A DNA stretch of 64,000 bases from contig JBCCLH010000027.1 in NCBI GenBank assembly GCA_039026955.1, forward strand, positions 1-64,000. The letters run 5' to 3'. Below the pieces are notes generated by a model that was not told the DNA's origin, ran no database searches, and was given only the letters and a program-made list of their open reading frames with translations. This stretch comes from Kordia sp039026955. Its GTDB lineage: Bacteria; Bacteroidota; Bacteroidia; Flavobacteriales; Flavobacteriaceae. How positions within the stretch are numbered: the first letter of the stretch is position 1; each line of letters begins with the position of its first letter. Below are positions 8,407 through 17,224 of this stretch, in pieces. Both the position numbers and the translations under genes were made by a program.

Positions 8407-9528
8407 ATGAAATTCATACACAAGACTTTATGTTTAGTCACCTTAGTATACCTATTGCAGGGTTGTCAAGCGCAGATAGATCCAACAAAAATAGAAGCTG
8501 CCGTAGAAAATCGTGCGCAATTATTTTTACAAGATGCAAGAATATCAAGTGTCTCGATCAATATATACGCAGATGGAAAATTTTTCAGTAACCATTTTGG
8601 AGAGCTAGACAAGGGAAAAGGAAACACGCCAACGGATTCCACTTTATATGAAATTGCTTCTGTCACTAAAACCATGACAGGATATTTGGTAGCAAAAGCG
8701 ATTCACGATAAAAAAATAGCACTTGACGATCCTGTTACAAAATTTCTTGGACCAGCATATAAAAATCTTTCTTTTCAAGGAAATCCGATCACCATTCAAC
8801 ATTTGTTGACACATACTAGCGGATTGCCTTTAAATATGGAAGGAATTGACGAGTTGCAAGCACAAGGAACGAAAGAAGCTTGTGAAAAAGCACAAAAAAT
8901 ATTGACGAACTACACCAAAGAATCCTTTTTAAAAGCGCTACAAAATGTAACGATACAACAAGCGCCAGGCGTTCAATATAGCTACTCAAACGTTGCTCCA
9001 AATATATTGGCATATATATTAGAAATGGTATATCAAAAACCTTTTGAAATTCTTATAAAGGAAGAATTATTTACACCGTTAGGCATGGAAGCCACCGCAA
9101 TTAATTTATCAGATGCACAACAACTATTATTAACCAACGGATACAATGACAATGGAGAACGCATGCCATCATACAAACAACCGATACAACTCTGGGGCGC
9201 GGCAGGTCGTGTAAAATCGAATTCACAGGATTTGTTAAAATACATACAGTTTCAATTACAAAAAGAAAATTCCATCGTTCAAGCGACACATAGCAAATTA
9301 TTTAGAGACCTTGAGAATGTATGGATTGGATATTTCTGGGAAATTATTGAAGATGAAAATGGAACACGTTTAGAACATCACGGCGGTTTGTACGGAATGC
9401 AAAACTGGATGATAGTATATCCTGAATATAATGTTGGGATTTCAATACTGACGAATGCGAGTTTTCCTGAAACAAGTCAACTATTAAAAGCAACAGCTAC
9501 AGACATTTTTAATGATATTTTAAATTAA
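8407..9528 (+). CDS. Serine hydrolase lipoprotein of the class C beta-lactamase family
   Basis: A lipobox 'LQGC' puts the lipidated Cys at residue 20. The active-site Ser-x-x-Lys is 'SVTK' (85-88) and the second motif Tyr-x-Asn is in 'YSYSN' (about 193). 'HHGGLYG' near 320 replaces the KTG box in the way esterase and peptidase members do. Proteins of this fold include D-aminopeptidases, esterases and PBP4*-like enzymes; true beta-lactamase activity is not implied. It is the second gene of a four-gene operon with gaps of 3-8 bp. Confidence 0.88.
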   Translation: MKFIHKTLCLVTLVYLLQGCQAQIDPTKIEAAVENRAQLFLQDARISSVSINIYADGKFFSNHFGELDKGKGNTPTDSTLYEIASVTKTMTGYLVAKAIHDKKIALDDPVTKFLGPAYKNLSFQGNPITIQHLLTHTSGLPLNMEGIDELQAQGTKEACEKAQKILTNYTKESFLKALQNVTIQQAPGVQYSYSNVAPNILAYILEMVYQKPFEILIKEELFTPLGMEATAINLSDAQQLLLTNGYNDNGERMPSYKQPIQLWGAAGRVKSNSQDLLKYIQFQLQKENSIVQATHSKLFRDLENVWIGYFWEIIEDENGTRLEHHGGLYGMQNWMIVYPEYNVGISILTNASFPETSQLLKATATDIFNDILN

Positions 9529-9533
9529 ATCAA

Positions 9534-9956
9534 ATGAAAAAAACAATCCTATTTTTTATCGCATGCATTAGCACATTCACTATGAGTATTGCTCAAAATG
9601 ATGAGTACACTGCAATTGCAACAACCGTGAATTACTATTTAGAAGGTGGCACTAATAACGATTTTGAAACCGTTAAAAAAGCCTTTCACAAAAATGCAAA
9701 AATGAAGTTTGTAAGCAAGGAAGGCTACAAAGAGGTAAATGCGATTGATTTCTTTGAAAAAGTCATCAAACCTGGTCCAAAGCAAAATCGTACAACACGT
9801 ATCAAAAATATCAGTTTCGAAGGAAACACTGCGGTTGCCACCTTAGAAATTGAATATCCGACCTTCTTCTTTATCGATTACATGAGTTTGCTCAAAATAG
9901 ATGGTACTTGGAAAGTGGTCAACAAAATCTATTTTAGAAAACAGAAAAATAACTAA
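9534..9956 (+). CDS. Secreted NTF2-like (putative lumazine-binding) protein
   Basis: A signal peptide (about 1-20, ending SIAQ) is followed by a compact NTF2-like alpha+beta fold of about 115 residues. Landmarks are 'YTAIATTVNYYLEGGTNNDF' for the first helix and the strands 'GNTAVATLEIEYP' and 'MSLLKIDGTWKVVNKIYF'. The layout matches the lumazine-binding-like family found beside PfpI and beta-lactamase-fold genes in Bacteroidota. The NTF2 fold provides a cone-shaped pocket that may bind a small molecule or act as an enzyme. No catalytic residues can be named. Five bases separate it from the gene before and two from the next. Confidence 0.75.
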   Translation: MKKTILFFIACISTFTMSIAQNDEYTAIATTVNYYLEGGTNNDFETVKKAFHKNAKMKFVSKEGYKEVNAIDFFEKVIKPGPKQNRTTRIKNISFEGNTAVATLEIEYPTFFFIDYMSLLKIDGTWKVVNKIYFRKQKNN

Positions 9957-9958
9957 TC

Positions 9959-10408
9959 ATGAAACTATTAAAGACAACATTGATATTGCTGGTATTTGTA
10001 CAATTCGGAATAGGACAAACCTATTCGGGAAATCCGCAAGATATTGATCAAATTTTGCAGAATGCTACGAACTTTTCTAGCTATGTAAACACAGCCAATT
10101 ATAAAATGATTGGCGAATCGTATACAGAAGATGCCAAAATATTTCCGCAACGAGGCGATATCATGGTTGGAAAAAAAGCGATTATTGGATATTGGACGCT
10201 GCCAGAAGGTGTACAAACAACCAATCACAAAATCACACCTGAAGAAATCACCATTGTCAACGATACAGCATACGATTATGGATATTACGAAGGAACCACA
10301 GTTCGCGCAAACGGCACAAAAAGTTCTTGGAAAGGAAAGTATGTAATTGTGTGGAAACGCGTAGGAGGAAGGTGGAAAATGTATTTAGACATTTGGAATT
10401 CTATCTAA
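9959..10408 (+). CDS. Secreted NTF2-like (SnoaL/DUF4440-type) protein
   Basis: A signal peptide (about 1-19, ending GIGQ) precedes an NTF2-like domain. Evidence is the helix 'YVNTANYKMIGESYTEDAKI', 'FPQRGDIMVGKKAIIGYW' and the last strands 'WKGKYVIVWKRVGGRWKMYL', the DUF4440/SnoaL pattern. It is the last gene of the operon and sits two bases after the first NTF2-like gene. The two proteins are different branches of the fold rather than recent duplicates. Such proteins often bind or rearrange small ligands; no substrate can be proposed. Confidence 0.75.
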   Translation: MKLLKTTLILLVFVQFGIGQTYSGNPQDIDQILQNATNFSSYVNTANYKMIGESYTEDAKIFPQRGDIMVGKKAIIGYWTLPEGVQTTNHKITPEEITIVNDTAYDYGYYEGTTVRANGTKSSWKGKYVIVWKRVGGRWKMYLDIWNSI

Positions 10409-10421
10409 AATGAATATGATT

Positions 10422-10464
10422 ACGCATAAAAAAACTAGGACAATGTGACTAGTTTTTTATGCGT
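10422..10464. terminator. Terminator after the PfpI/NTF2 operon
   Basis: ACGCAT, an A-run and CTAG pair with CTAG, a T-run and ATGCGT across a 10-nt loop, with one base bulged. The stem lies 14 bp after the last stop codon. Confidence 0.65.
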
Positions 10465-10540
10465 ATATGTATCAAAAGAAAGCAGCGTCAGGGATTAGGT
10501 AAAAGGGATTAGGAATTAGAGTTAAATCCAAAAAAAGTCA

Positions 10541-10655
10541 AATTAACGAATTAACGAATCCACAAATCCACAAATTAACGAATCCACAAACCCACAAATC
10601 CACGAATCCACAAATCCACAAATCCACAAACCCACAAACAAACAAACCCCCAAAA
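10541..10655. repeat. Degenerate A/C-rich tandem phrases (cacaaatc)
   Basis: Short phrases of the type 'cacaaatccacaaa' and 'aattaacgaat' are repeated back to back with drift. Similar tracts occur at 37165-37230 and 51350-51385. There is no fixed unit length and no spacer pattern. It looks like slippage-driven low-complexity DNA between convergent genes. Confidence 0.55.
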
Positions 10656-10683
10656 GCAAAGCGACCCAAGACCCAACACCCAC

Positions 10684-11241
10684 TTAAAGTTCCTCCGTAC
10701 AAGTCACCTTCACCTTATATTTCGCCAAATCTTCCAAATAATCATCTGGGACAAAGTTTTCATGATCAAACTCTTCTTTGCGTTTGCGTTTCATTTCAAT
10801 ACGTTTTACCGCTTTTAAAAAACGTTTAATGTCCGTAGTACTTTCTAAAAGCAAACCATCTACTTCCACACCTTTTCCGTCATCGCCTCGTGCCACCATG
10901 GTAAAATAGGAAGAATTGCAATGTTTCACAACGCCTGTACGAATATTTTCGGCTTCTACACGAATCCCAACGACCATCGAAGTGCGTCCCACATAATTGA
11001 TTGAAGCGCGCATCGTTACCAATTCACCTACTTCAATCGGATTCAGGAAATCAACAGTATCTACAGAAGCCGTAACGCAGTAAGCGCGCGAATGTTTGGA
11101 AGCACAAGCAAAAGCAATCTGATCCAATAACGAAAGCACATAACCACCGTGAATTTTTCCACTAAAGTTAGAATGTGAAGGCAACATTAACTCAGAAATC
11201 ACAACCGTGGAATCTCTGGCAGATCTGTACTGTATACGCAT
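10684..11241 (-). CDS. Acyl-CoA thioesterase, hotdog fold
   Basis: The hotdog helix 'NFSGKIHGGYVLSLLDQIAF' contains the family's HGG turn and the catalytic Asp in 'LLDQ'. 'VTASVDTVDFLNPIEVGE' and 'VGRTSMVVGIRVEAENI' complete the YciA/BFIT-type acyl-CoA thioesterase signature. The enzyme hydrolyses acyl-CoA to free acid and CoA in the cytoplasm, balancing CoA pools. The protein is 185 residues, with a charged C-terminal tail of about 55 residues not needed for the fold. It is a single-gene unit followed by low-complexity DNA. Confidence 0.87.
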   Translation of the reverse strand: MRIQYRSARDSTVVISELMLPSHSNFSGKIHGGYVLSLLDQIAFACASKHSRAYCVTASVDTVDFLNPIEVGELVTMRASINYVGRTSMVVGIRVEAENIRTGVVKHCNSSYFTMVARGDDGKGVEVDGLLLESTTDIKRFLKAVKRIEMKRKRKEEFDHENFVPDDYLEDLAKYKVKVTCTEEL

Positions 11242-11301
11242 AGTGAAAGTTTTAAAAGATAATACTATAAAAATACAGCTTCTTTTATTAAAATGATAGT
11301 G

Positions 11302-11463
11302 ATACCAAATCTACTATAAAATGCAACATATAAACTCGTTCATTTGGCATTCTAATGACTTGCGATTACTTTCCGTAGCTATGGCTATGCAAAGTATCCG
11401 CGGCGTTTTATAATGCCAAAGCAACTTCGTTTTTAAAGTCGTATTTTATAGTAGATTTGGTAT
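11302..11463. mobile_element. MITE-like element with 21-bp perfect terminal inverted repeats
   Basis: The left end (11302-11322, ATACCAAATCTACTATAAAA plus T) is the exact reverse complement of the right end (11443-11463). Inside, 'tttggcattctaa' and 'ttataatgccaaa' pair again with one mismatch, so most of the 162 bp can fold into one long imperfect hairpin. The centre (11366-11405) carries 'tagctatggcta' and 'atccgcgg'. No coding frame is present. A partial match to one end, 'ataccaaatctataaa', occurs at 6070-6085. It lies between two minus-strand genes and touches neither. Confidence 0.7.
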
Positions 11464-11508
11464 GAATTACTTTTTGACTTAACTCAAAGTATTATTGATT
11501 TAAAAAAA

Positions 11509-13179
11509 CTATTGCTGCACTTCAATAGTTTTCACCATTTCATCCATAAATTCCAAACGTTCTTTAATTTTATTGCGAACGTCTTCTGGTGTGAATCGTT
11601 TTTTATCTCTAAAATCAGATTCAATCAACCAACGGATACTATCTTTTGCATAAATTTTTCCAGATCGCAACACTTGAATCAACTCATCAGTTCTTCCCAA
11701 AATAGTCTCATCCGACAACACAGGCGCTTTCCCATTCGTCCCGTTTCTCCAATCATAATAATTGTCCTTAAACAGATTGACATTTTGAGCCGTTTGCATG
11801 TACTGTTGCATTAATGAAAAACGATTAAAACCAACAGAATAGCCATAATTGGTGTTTCCGTACATCAGTTCACTATCAGGAGAAATATAGGAAGTTCCCC
11901 AGGTGCATCGTGGTGTTGGCGTACAATAATCGGCTCCGATAGGTGAATAAATATAACACCACGGATTGTTACCATAACACGTGTAATACGGTGTGCCAAA
12001 AGCCCAAATAAAATCCCAAATGACAGGTTCAAGCTTACTCTCTTGATTGAGAAAGTAGAATACATTTTTTCCATTATAATAACTATCTGGATTGGCAAAA
12101 ACATCCGTCATAATAAAGTAATCAATCTCAGCAGCTTCTGCCACATTTTCTTCCCAGTTTTCACCTCTTCGTACCTTTTCTTCATATATATTAATCGTTT
12201 CTTGAATATGTGCCTTTTGTTCGTCAGTTGCCTCTTCATTATCTGGATATTCATACTGAAAAGTTCGTCCAGAAATGGTGGTAAAATTAGGATCGCTGTC
12301 TACTTCTTTTACAATAAATCCGCCTTCACTTTTCTTAGGCGTATCTACATGATTTTTTCCGCGTTGAATCTTTTCTCCATACGTATACAATCCCCAATAT
12401 TCATTATTCAAAAACACTTGCACATGCTTGCTTTGCGGACCGTAATGTCCCATTTCGGCATAACTGTCATACGCCACTTTATTACACAATTGCGAAGTAT
12501 CTACCCAATTGGCAATCATCACCCATTTGTGACTTTCGGGCATGCCCATGATGGACATCGGATTGTCTTTTCCAAAGTTTAACGAAAAACTCTTTTTAGG
12601 AAATTCCAAACTTCCTTGTCCACGTGCATGAATCGTACCGGAAGCCGATTGATGTTCGCCAGAAAGACTATACCAACCATTCGGCATCGGAATGTCATAA
12701 AACTTAAAATCGGCATCTAGCTTTGTTCGATCTTCTGGAAACTGCCCATTCTGCACATTGATCACCACATACGGAATCGGTGAAGTTGCATCAAACACAT
12801 AAAAGACAGGATAACTAATGATTTTTGGCGCTACTTTGCCAAGTAAATGTATGTTTAAGTCTGCATTCTTGTGGTTGAATTTTTTTGTTTCACTCAGCTG
12901 TTTTAAATCTACAGTAACTTCTTTAGAAACAGCAAGTGTATCACTCTGGTGCAATGTTCCCGTTGCATCTTTTAAAGTATACATAAACTTTGGATACTCA
13001 GACATATTTTCCATGACAATGGTAAGTGCAGTCGCATCACTATCAATGACTTGAATGGAATCTTTTGCAGTCGTATATTCAGACGAAATGCTCAATGTGG
13101 GGATCGCTTTTTTACATGAAATCGTCAGACTTATACATAAAAGACAAACACTATAAAGCGGATTAAAAGGTAGTTTCAT
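11509..13179 (-). CDS. CotH kinase family lipoprotein
   Basis: The N-terminus is a lipoprotein signal ending 'LTISC' (Cys about residue 22). A beta domain covers about 25-140. The CotH-type kinase-like domain follows, with 'ARGQGSLEFPKKSFSLNF', 'NWVDTSQLCNKVAYDSY', 'QVFLNNEYWGLYTYGEKI' and the acidic 'EPVIWDFIWAFG'. CotH proteins are atypical protein kinases: in spore formers they phosphorylate coat proteins, while bacterial surface copies are often found with secreted proteins. It should sit on the outer membrane. It is a single-gene unit with a 203-bp gap to the upstream gene. The natural substrate is not known. Confidence 0.87.
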   Translation of the reverse strand: MKLPFNPLYSVCLLCISLTISCKKAIPTLSISSEYTTAKDSIQVIDSDATALTIVMENMSEYPKFMYTLKDATGTLHQSDTLAVSKEVTVDLKQLSETKKFNHKNADLNIHLLGKVAPKIISYPVFYVFDATSPIPYVVINVQNGQFPEDRTKLDADFKFYDIPMPNGWYSLSGEHQSASGTIHARGQGSLEFPKKSFSLNFGKDNPMSIMGMPESHKWVMIANWVDTSQLCNKVAYDSYAEMGHYGPQSKHVQVFLNNEYWGLYTYGEKIQRGKNHVDTPKKSEGGFIVKEVDSDPNFTTISGRTFQYEYPDNEEATDEQKAHIQETINIYEEKVRRGENWEENVAEAAEIDYFIMTDVFANPDSYYNGKNVFYFLNQESKLEPVIWDFIWAFGTPYYTCYGNNPWCYIYSPIGADYCTPTPRCTWGTSYISPDSELMYGNTNYGYSVGFNRFSLMQQYMQTAQNVNLFKDNYYDWRNGTNGKAPVLSDETILGRTDELIQVLRSGKIYAKDSIRWLIESDFRDKKRFTPEDVRNKIKERLEFMDEMVKTIEVQQ

Positions 13180-13383
13180 GGCTATGGTATTAAAGGTTAG
13201 TTCGTAATTTCTATAAACTAAATATAGAAGAAAAATCAGCCAAAAAGTAAAGATTTAATCACAACTTACTGTAAATCAGGTGTAAGTACGTGTCGCGGCA
13301 AGTGTTTCTTTTGGGTTATTTTTTAGGATTTGATATAACAAATGATTTTTAAAGTGATTTTTTGTGAATGTTTGTACTGAGAT

Positions 13384-13839
13384 TCAGGATTCTTTAGGAT
13401 AGTAATGTGTAATCCACTCATATTCTTGTGCGTCGTCGTTGTATTTTTTAATATGACCGCTAGCTATTTCTTCGGTGATGTCGAAAAAAATGCCATAAGA
13501 TCCTTTTTTCCATTGCCCATCAATAAAACTCAATTCAAAATATCTGGTGCGTTCCTTCGGATCAACAATATTCACAGATAAACAATCTTTTTCTTTGGGT
13601 ACATACTCAAAATCAAAAGAATGTATATTCTCATTTAATTGTTTACAAATGGCTTCTACCGTAATTCCATTTAGTAAATCTTTTTTGGGCAGGATTATTT
13701 TTATTCTCTTTGCAGATTTTCTAGGACCAAGACTTCGTCGCAAATACCATTTGTAATAAAACGTACGCTTATCGGTGATCGCTTTTTTACTTCTATTAAA
13801 ATTGGTGCAAAAAATAAAATGATTTTTTGGTTGAGACAT
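13384..13839 (-). CDS. Unrecognised 151-residue protein
   Basis: I do not recognise a family. The protein is basic in its first 60 residues ('RSKKAITDKRTFYYKWYLRR' and 'KSAKRIKIILPKK') and more acidic and aromatic afterwards. A small alpha/beta domain is likely ('ELSFIDGQWKKGSYGIFFDI'). There is no signal peptide or membrane segment, so it should be cytoplasmic. It stands alone. Composition resembles the neighbours, which supports a real gene, but function is open. Confidence 0.65.
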   Translation of the reverse strand: MSQPKNHFIFCTNFNRSKKAITDKRTFYYKWYLRRSLGPRKSAKRIKIILPKKDLLNGITVEAICKQLNENIHSFDFEYVPKEKDCLSVNIVDPKERTRYFELSFIDGQWKKGSYGIFFDITEEIASGHIKKYNDDAQEYEWITHYYPKES

Positions 13840-13946
13840 GCTTCTAAAGAATTGAATATAAGTTTTGTAAAAGTACAGTTAAAACTTTTTTAAAGCAGTT
13901 TAATACAGCTAATTTTTTCACTTTCGTGAGATAAAACACGTTACGC

Positions 13947-13991
13947 AACGAATTCTAGATAAGGCACAACGAATTCTAAAACAACCCAAAT
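13947..13991. promoter_or_regulatory. 45-bp operator-like element, copy A (before the VIT/VWA gene)
   Basis: Two copies of AACGAATTCTA start at 13947 and 13968, exactly 21 bp apart, and are followed by ACCCAAAT. By eye 37 of 45 positions match the element at 24556-24600. Each element ends exactly 64 bp before its gene's ATG. 'gatatttga' is also found at the same offset (14010-14018 here), resembling a -7 box. Direct repeats two helical turns apart are the usual layout of LytTR-type binding sites. Confidence 0.65.
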
Positions 13992-14055
13992 TCTACTCAG
14001 TTTTGATTGGATATTTGATACAACAAAACAATAAAACTATCAAAATCTCAATCCT

Positions 14056-16200
14056 ATGAAACATATTTGTCTATTCTTCATCGCGCTCATCTCCACTTTG
14101 GGATTCGCACAAAAAACAGAAAGTCCATACTTAGAAGTTTTAACGTCAAACGCAGTCATTCCGCTAAAAGCGACCAAAGCAGCTGTGAATATTTCAGGAA
14201 ACATTGCACATGTACACATCGCACAAACCTATCAAAACACAGGCAGCATTCCGATTGAAGCCAAATACGTATTTCCATTATCAACACAAGCAGCCGTACA
14301 CAAAATGCAAATGACGATTAGCGACCGAACCATCACTGCAAAAATCTTTGAAAAACAAGAAGCACAACGTGTATATGACAAAGCGTTACAAGAAGGAAAA
14401 CGCGCCGCCAAACTCGATCAACATCGCCCGAATGTATTCCAAATGAACGTTGGGAATATTGTGCAAGGCGATATCGTAACGATTGATATTTATTACACGG
14501 AAATACTCGTACCATTGGCAGGAACCTACGAATTTGTCTTTCCAGGCGTTGTAGGACCACGCTACACAGGCGAAAATACTTCTGGAGAAACTGTGTTCAA
14601 TCAACCATACACGAAAAAAGGTGTGGCAGATACATTTGAGTACGATTTACAAGTACAAATCAATTCGGGAATTCCTATTGCAGACGTTTCTTCCAACACA
14701 CATAAAATCAACATCAACTATCCAATCACGAGAATTGCGGAGGTTTCGTTGGCAAGTGAAAATGAAAATCCTTCCAATCGCGATTTCATTCTAAAATACG
14801 GAATGCGCGGCAATGAAATTCAGTCTGGATTATTATTGTACGAAGAAGATGGTGAAAAATTCTTTGCCTACATGATGGAACCGCCAAAAGCGACTGTACA
14901 GATGAAACCGACCGCTAAAGAATACTTATTCGTGGTAGATGTATCAGGCTCTATGAATGGTTATCCAATGAAAGTTTCTAAAAAGCTATTGCGTAATTTA
15001 TTGGTAAATCTCCCAGAAACAGATCGTTATAATATTTTATTGTTCGCTGGCGGATCGCGCGTGTTGGCTACAGAACCATTAACCTGTACCGAAGAAAACA
15101 TTCAAAAAGGAATCAACTTTTTAACGAATGTGAGTGGTGGAGGCGGAACCAATTTGTTGAATGCACTCAAAACGGCATATGCGTTGCAGAGACAAGATAC
15201 AACCAGCGCACGTTCCATGGTTGTCATTACGGATGGCTATGTAAGTGTAGAGCGTGAAGCGTTTGAAATGATTGAAAAAAACTTAGGACAAGCCAATGTA
15301 TTTACCTTCGGAATTGGTTCAGGTGTCAACAGATATTTGTTAGAAGGCATGGCAAAAGTGAGTAGCAGTGAATCGTTTATTGCAGGACATATGAATGAAG
15401 CCATCGAAGTCGCAGAAAAGTTCAGAAATTATATCAAATCGCCATTATTGACGCAAATCCGAATTAAAGCAGAAGGTTTTGACGCGTATGATGTCACTCC
15501 AAGCAGTATTCCAGATGTATTTGCTTCACGTCCGATCTTGGTTTTTGGAAAATACAGAGGCGATACCAAAGGAACACTAACGGTTACGGGACAAACGGGA
15601 AATGGCACGTTTCAAAAAGAATTTCGTGTTGCCGATGGCATGTTGAGCAAAAATAACGCAGCGCTTCGCTATCTGTGGGCACGCAAAAAAATAGAACGTT
15701 TGGACGATTACCGAAGCCGTTTTGGAGACAATACCAAACAGGAAGTGATCAAGCTTGGGTTGCAGTATAACTTAGTGACGCAGTACACATCGTTTGTTGC
15801 GGTGGATACGGAAGTAGTCAACAAAGATGGCAAACGCAAAGAAGTGAAGCAACCGTTGCCAATGCCAAAGAATGTCAACAATAGTGCGGTAGGAGCAGAG
15901 GCTTCTGTGAAAGGAAAAACATTTGTCAAGAGAAAGAAACGTGCAAAAACGGTTAAAACGATCACAGAAAAAGCAACGACTTGGTTCCGTGAGAACTATG
16001 CAAAAATCATAGAAAAGTATTTAAAAACTTATGATGGAATTCGAGTGCAGATTGACAAAGACGGTACGATTTTGAAAGTAGAAATTTTAGTTAATGGCAG
16101 TTGGATTGTGAATGAAGTATTGCTAGAACGAATCAATCTGTTTGATGTGAACGAAGCGTTCAGTCTTGGACAAAAAGTAACAATAACGATAAAGAATTAG
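14056..16200 (+). CDS. Secreted VIT and VWA domain protein with extra C-terminal domain
   Basis: A signal peptide (1-18, ending GFAQ) is followed by a vault/inter-alpha-trypsin (VIT) domain at about 25-160, with 'FEKQEAQRVYDKALQEGKR' as its hallmark helix. A VWA domain spans about 288-460 with an intact metal site (Asp295-x-Ser297-x-Ser299 in 'FVVDVSGSM', later 'VITDGY'). A basic linker near 620-640 leads to a final domain (about 642-714) that also ends the lipoprotein at 24665. VIT/VWA proteins bind partners through the metal site, and this one should act in the periplasm or at the surface. It starts a unit with the caspase-like gene 4 bp downstream. The 45-bp element upstream suggests specific control. 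Confidence 0.88.
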   Translation: MKHICLFFIALISTLGFAQKTESPYLEVLTSNAVIPLKATKAAVNISGNIAHVHIAQTYQNTGSIPIEAKYVFPLSTQAAVHKMQMTISDRTITAKIFEKQEAQRVYDKALQEGKRAAKLDQHRPNVFQMNVGNIVQGDIVTIDIYYTEILVPLAGTYEFVFPGVVGPRYTGENTSGETVFNQPYTKKGVADTFEYDLQVQINSGIPIADVSSNTHKININYPITRIAEVSLASENENPSNRDFILKYGMRGNEIQSGLLLYEEDGEKFFAYMMEPPKATVQMKPTAKEYLFVVDVSGSMNGYPMKVSKKLLRNLLVNLPETDRYNILLFAGGSRVLATEPLTCTEENIQKGINFLTNVSGGGGTNLLNALKTAYALQRQDTTSARSMVVITDGYVSVEREAFEMIEKNLGQANVFTFGIGSGVNRYLLEGMAKVSSSESFIAGHMNEAIEVAEKFRNYIKSPLLTQIRIKAEGFDAYDVTPSSIPDVFASRPILVFGKYRGDTKGTLTVTGQTGNGTFQKEFRVADGMLSKNNAALRYLWARKKIERLDDYRSRFGDNTKQEVIKLGLQYNLVTQYTSFVAVDTEVVNKDGKRKEVKQPLPMPKNVNNSAVGAEASVKGKTFVKRKKRAKTVKTITEKATTWFRENYAKIIEKYLKTYDGIRVQIDKDGTILKVEILVNGSWIVNEVLLERINLFDVNEAFSLGQKVTITIKN

Positions 16201-16204
16201 TAAG

Positions 16205-17215
16205 ATGAAAAGTATATGTTTCATATTGTTGTGGTGTTGTTCGGTTTCCGCTTTTGCGGGAACTGAAACAGCACGTACTGAAGCACAAAAAGTGCAACCA
16301 TTGGTATTTATTGCGGGTTTTGATGAAGGCGATAATACGTATTACACAAACGCCAAAAATTATTATAACAATCAGTTTTGTCAAGTTGTGGAAGAAACAC
16401 AGAGTTTGGCTGAAATCTTAGCTTGGTTGCGTTTGCATTACGATGTGAATTTGTATAGCGATATTCATATTGTAAGTCACAGCAATCCGTGGCGAGGTTT
16501 GTCGATGAAAGTCACACCAGAAGGCGAACGAATTACAGCTGAAACGTTGGAAGATGCTTCACAAAACCAAAAAATCATTCCATTAGCTGAAAATTTCCTG
16601 CCAAAAGACACCAAAATCATTTTTCATTCTTGTGGCTTGGGCGCGAATACAGCTTTGTTGCAAAGTCTGAAAAAGGCATTTACGGCAGATTCACATATTG
16701 AATTATATGCTTCAGAATTTTTTAATGTTTTTGGCGGAAAGTATGCGGGACATTATTTAGCAAAAACCTATTACGGATACTATCCAACAGCACATTCGCC
16801 AGGACCAAGAGCGTTGGCAGCGGAATTCAAACAGCAATATCCCAATATAAATGTTGAATGGGAAGCAATTTTAAAAACACGCGCGGAACAATTACCAGGA
16901 GAAATGTATACCTATCGTTTCAACATTCCAGTGGAGTGGGAATTTGAGTTTGAAGACAAAGCAGATATTCCAAATTTCGACAACACTCAAGAAATCATCA
17001 ATTGGATTTCAGAAGATGAAGATTTGCTCAATACGATCAACGCATTTAGCATTCCGATAGAAAAATTCAGATGGCTTACCAAAGTGCGCGGCAATACGCT
17101 ATTCATCAAAGGAAAAACCACGGTGTTATGCGTGATGCAACCGATTATGAAAGCCAATGCTAAACATGAATATTTACCTGTGACAGTTAATGGAATTCGT
17201 TATACGAAAGTGTGA
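16205..17215 (+). CDS. Secreted caspase-fold-like protein (possible DUF4347/CHAT-type dyad)
   Basis: After a signal peptide (1-18, ending SAFA), 'DIHIVSHSNPWRG' carries a His at about residue 92. 'KIIFHSCGLGAN' carries a Cys at about 143. A hydrophobic strand ending in His-Ser/Gly and, about 50 residues later, a second strand ending in an Asp/His-x-Cys is the layout of clan CD cysteine peptidases and of DUF4347/CHAT-like domains. The C-terminal half (about 210-336) is not recognised. It follows the VIT/VWA gene by 4 bp, so the two are surely co-transcribed. Peptidase activity is an inference; the gene itself is certain. Confidence 0.7.
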   Translation: MKSICFILLWCCSVSAFAGTETARTEAQKVQPLVFIAGFDEGDNTYYTNAKNYYNNQFCQVVEETQSLAEILAWLRLHYDVNLYSDIHIVSHSNPWRGLSMKVTPEGERITAETLEDASQNQKIIPLAENFLPKDTKIIFHSCGLGANTALLQSLKKAFTADSHIELYASEFFNVFGGKYAGHYLAKTYYGYYPTAHSPGPRALAAEFKQQYPNINVEWEAILKTRAEQLPGEMYTYRFNIPVEWEFEFEDKADIPNFDNTQEIINWISEDEDLLNTINAFSIPIEKFRWLTKVRGNTLFIKGKTTVLCVMQPIMKANAKHEYLPVTVNGIRYTKV

Positions 17216-17224
17216 TCCACAGAG

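Noticed and set aside
8407..9528. True beta-lactamase (antibiotic resistance)
   Set aside because: The Ser-x-x-Lys and Tyr-x-Asn motifs are shared by many esterases and peptidases; the KTG box is replaced and the protein is a lipoprotein in a metabolic-looking operon.
10541..10655. Tandem 'cacaaatc' phrases looking like a CRISPR array
   Set aside because: Units drift, have no constant length and no spacers, and no cas genes are near. The same type of DNA occurs in other gene-free gaps.
12043..12582. 179-residue frame opposite the CotH gene
   Set aside because: It is antisense to a strongly supported gene and lacks any domain, signal or conserved pattern.
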